Origin: a virus
IMG/VR virus record: IMGVR_UViG_3300025127_000366
Span: 1-20,600 of that record
DNA length: 20,600 nt
Strand: one strand, 5' to 3'
Position 1 is the stretch's first letter, and each line of letters opens with the position of its first letter. Below, piece after piece: positions 20,299 to 20,600 of this stretch. The notes beneath the pieces were generated by a model. The model made no database searches, was not told where the DNA came from, and worked only from the letters and a program-made list of their open reading frames with translations. The position numbers and the translations under genes are program-made.

Positions 20299-20600
20299 TT
20301 AAAACTGTTGAATGTTTAAAATAAATCTAAAGTTACCGTTAGCTGATGCGTTCACAGTGTTTGTAATTTGCAAGAAAATATTTCTTGCTGCGCCAGAAAC
20401 GTTAGCAGCTGGAGATGCTGCAGGTGATGCATCACTTCCAGTTGTGTTTATTAATGTTAAATTGTAACCAGCTCCTGCAGGAACAGTAGTTCCACCATCA
20501 AGAATTTGATCCGTGATTGCAGTTACTAATTGAGCCCCACCTGTTGCAGTTCCTACTTTAAAACCAATGTCACCAGCTCCTGTTAAAGTTGGTGCGGAAG
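20299..20600 (-). CDS. Beta-rich virion-like protein (partial, 5' end off the window)
   Basis: The minus-strand frame is open from the window edge to TAA at 20299, giving the last 99 or so residues. They include SAPTLTGAGDIGFKVGTATG, then QLVTAITDQILDGGTTVPAG, and end GNFRFILNIQQF. Composition is rich in Ala, Thr, Gly and Asn with alternating strands, typical of phage structural proteins. The start and the rest of the protein are outside the window, so the identity is unknown; a capsid-associated or decoration protein is a reasonable guess because a strong hairpin follows it, as often happens after abundant virion genes. Confidence 0.75.
   Translation of the reverse strand, partial: SAPTLTGAGDIGFKVGTATGGAQLVTAITDQILDGGTTVPAGAGYNLTLINTTGSDASPAASPAANVSGAARNIFLQITNTVNASANGNFRFILNIQQF

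Noticed and set aside
1-20600. tRNA genes, CRISPR array, insertion sequences or att sites
   Set aside because: I looked for cloverleaf arms, regularly spaced repeats, transposase motifs and integrase-linked repeats and found none; without a search tool a divergent case could be missed.

Overview
The window looks like part of the late (virion and lysis) region of a tailed phage of a marine, AT-rich host. The best guess is a podovirus-like pelagiphage or SAR11-type phage, or a relative known only from marine metagenomes. The evidence is the low GC, strictly one-directional gene order (every gene I accept is on the minus strand, so transcription runs from position 20600 towards 1), near-continuous coding with TAATG, ATGA and TGATG start/stop overlaps, and recognisable marine-phage protein families. 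No integrase, tRNA, CRISPR, IS element or host gene is visible. No stretch over 300 bases lacks a gene; the longest gaps are about 50 bases.

Layout in transcription order. (1) 20600-19612: the end of a virion-like beta protein cut by the window edge, a strong UUCG hairpin, then two small related beta-rich proteins. (2) 19604-17404: a DUF6321-type basic protein, a Cys-cluster/membrane protein and four more small proteins with a membrane segment, some with coiled coils. (3) 17404-15648: a conserved marine-phage protein of unknown function, a 2OG-Fe(II) oxygenase-like protein, an M15 peptidase (the likely endolysin) and a small basic protein. With block 2 this looks like the lysis region. (4) 15648-12757: small basic virion-type proteins, two adaptor-like proteins and conserved structural proteins. 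(5) 12738-9299: a long fibre-like repeat protein with an N-terminal cupredoxin-like domain, a tail fibre with a polyglycine C-terminus, and its downstream partner. (6) 9279-7195: three overlapping genes (an uncharacterised protein and two 2OG-Fe(II) oxygenases) and a small unknown. (7) 7165-4191: a P22 gp10-like DNA stabilisation/tail protein with extra domains, preceded by a promoter-like sequence, then an uncharacterised protein. (8) 4191-1008: a sulfotransferase-like protein, small conserved proteins (two of them very short), a GT-B and a GT-A glycosyltransferase. (9) 962-1: a probable virion protein with an LADGEFV motif, running off the left edge.

The most unusual theme is the number of possible modifying enzymes inside a virion gene block: three 2OG-Fe(II) oxygenase-like proteins, two glycosyltransferases and a sulfotransferase-like protein. 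These could form a hydroxylation, glycosylation and sulfation route acting on fibres or on host surface glycans. That is a hypothesis from gene content, not something the sequence proves. Other points worth checking are a complete His/Cys/His/Met set in the fibre-like protein and two neighbouring genes with in-frame internal starts that carry good Shine-Dalgarno sequences at domain boundaries.
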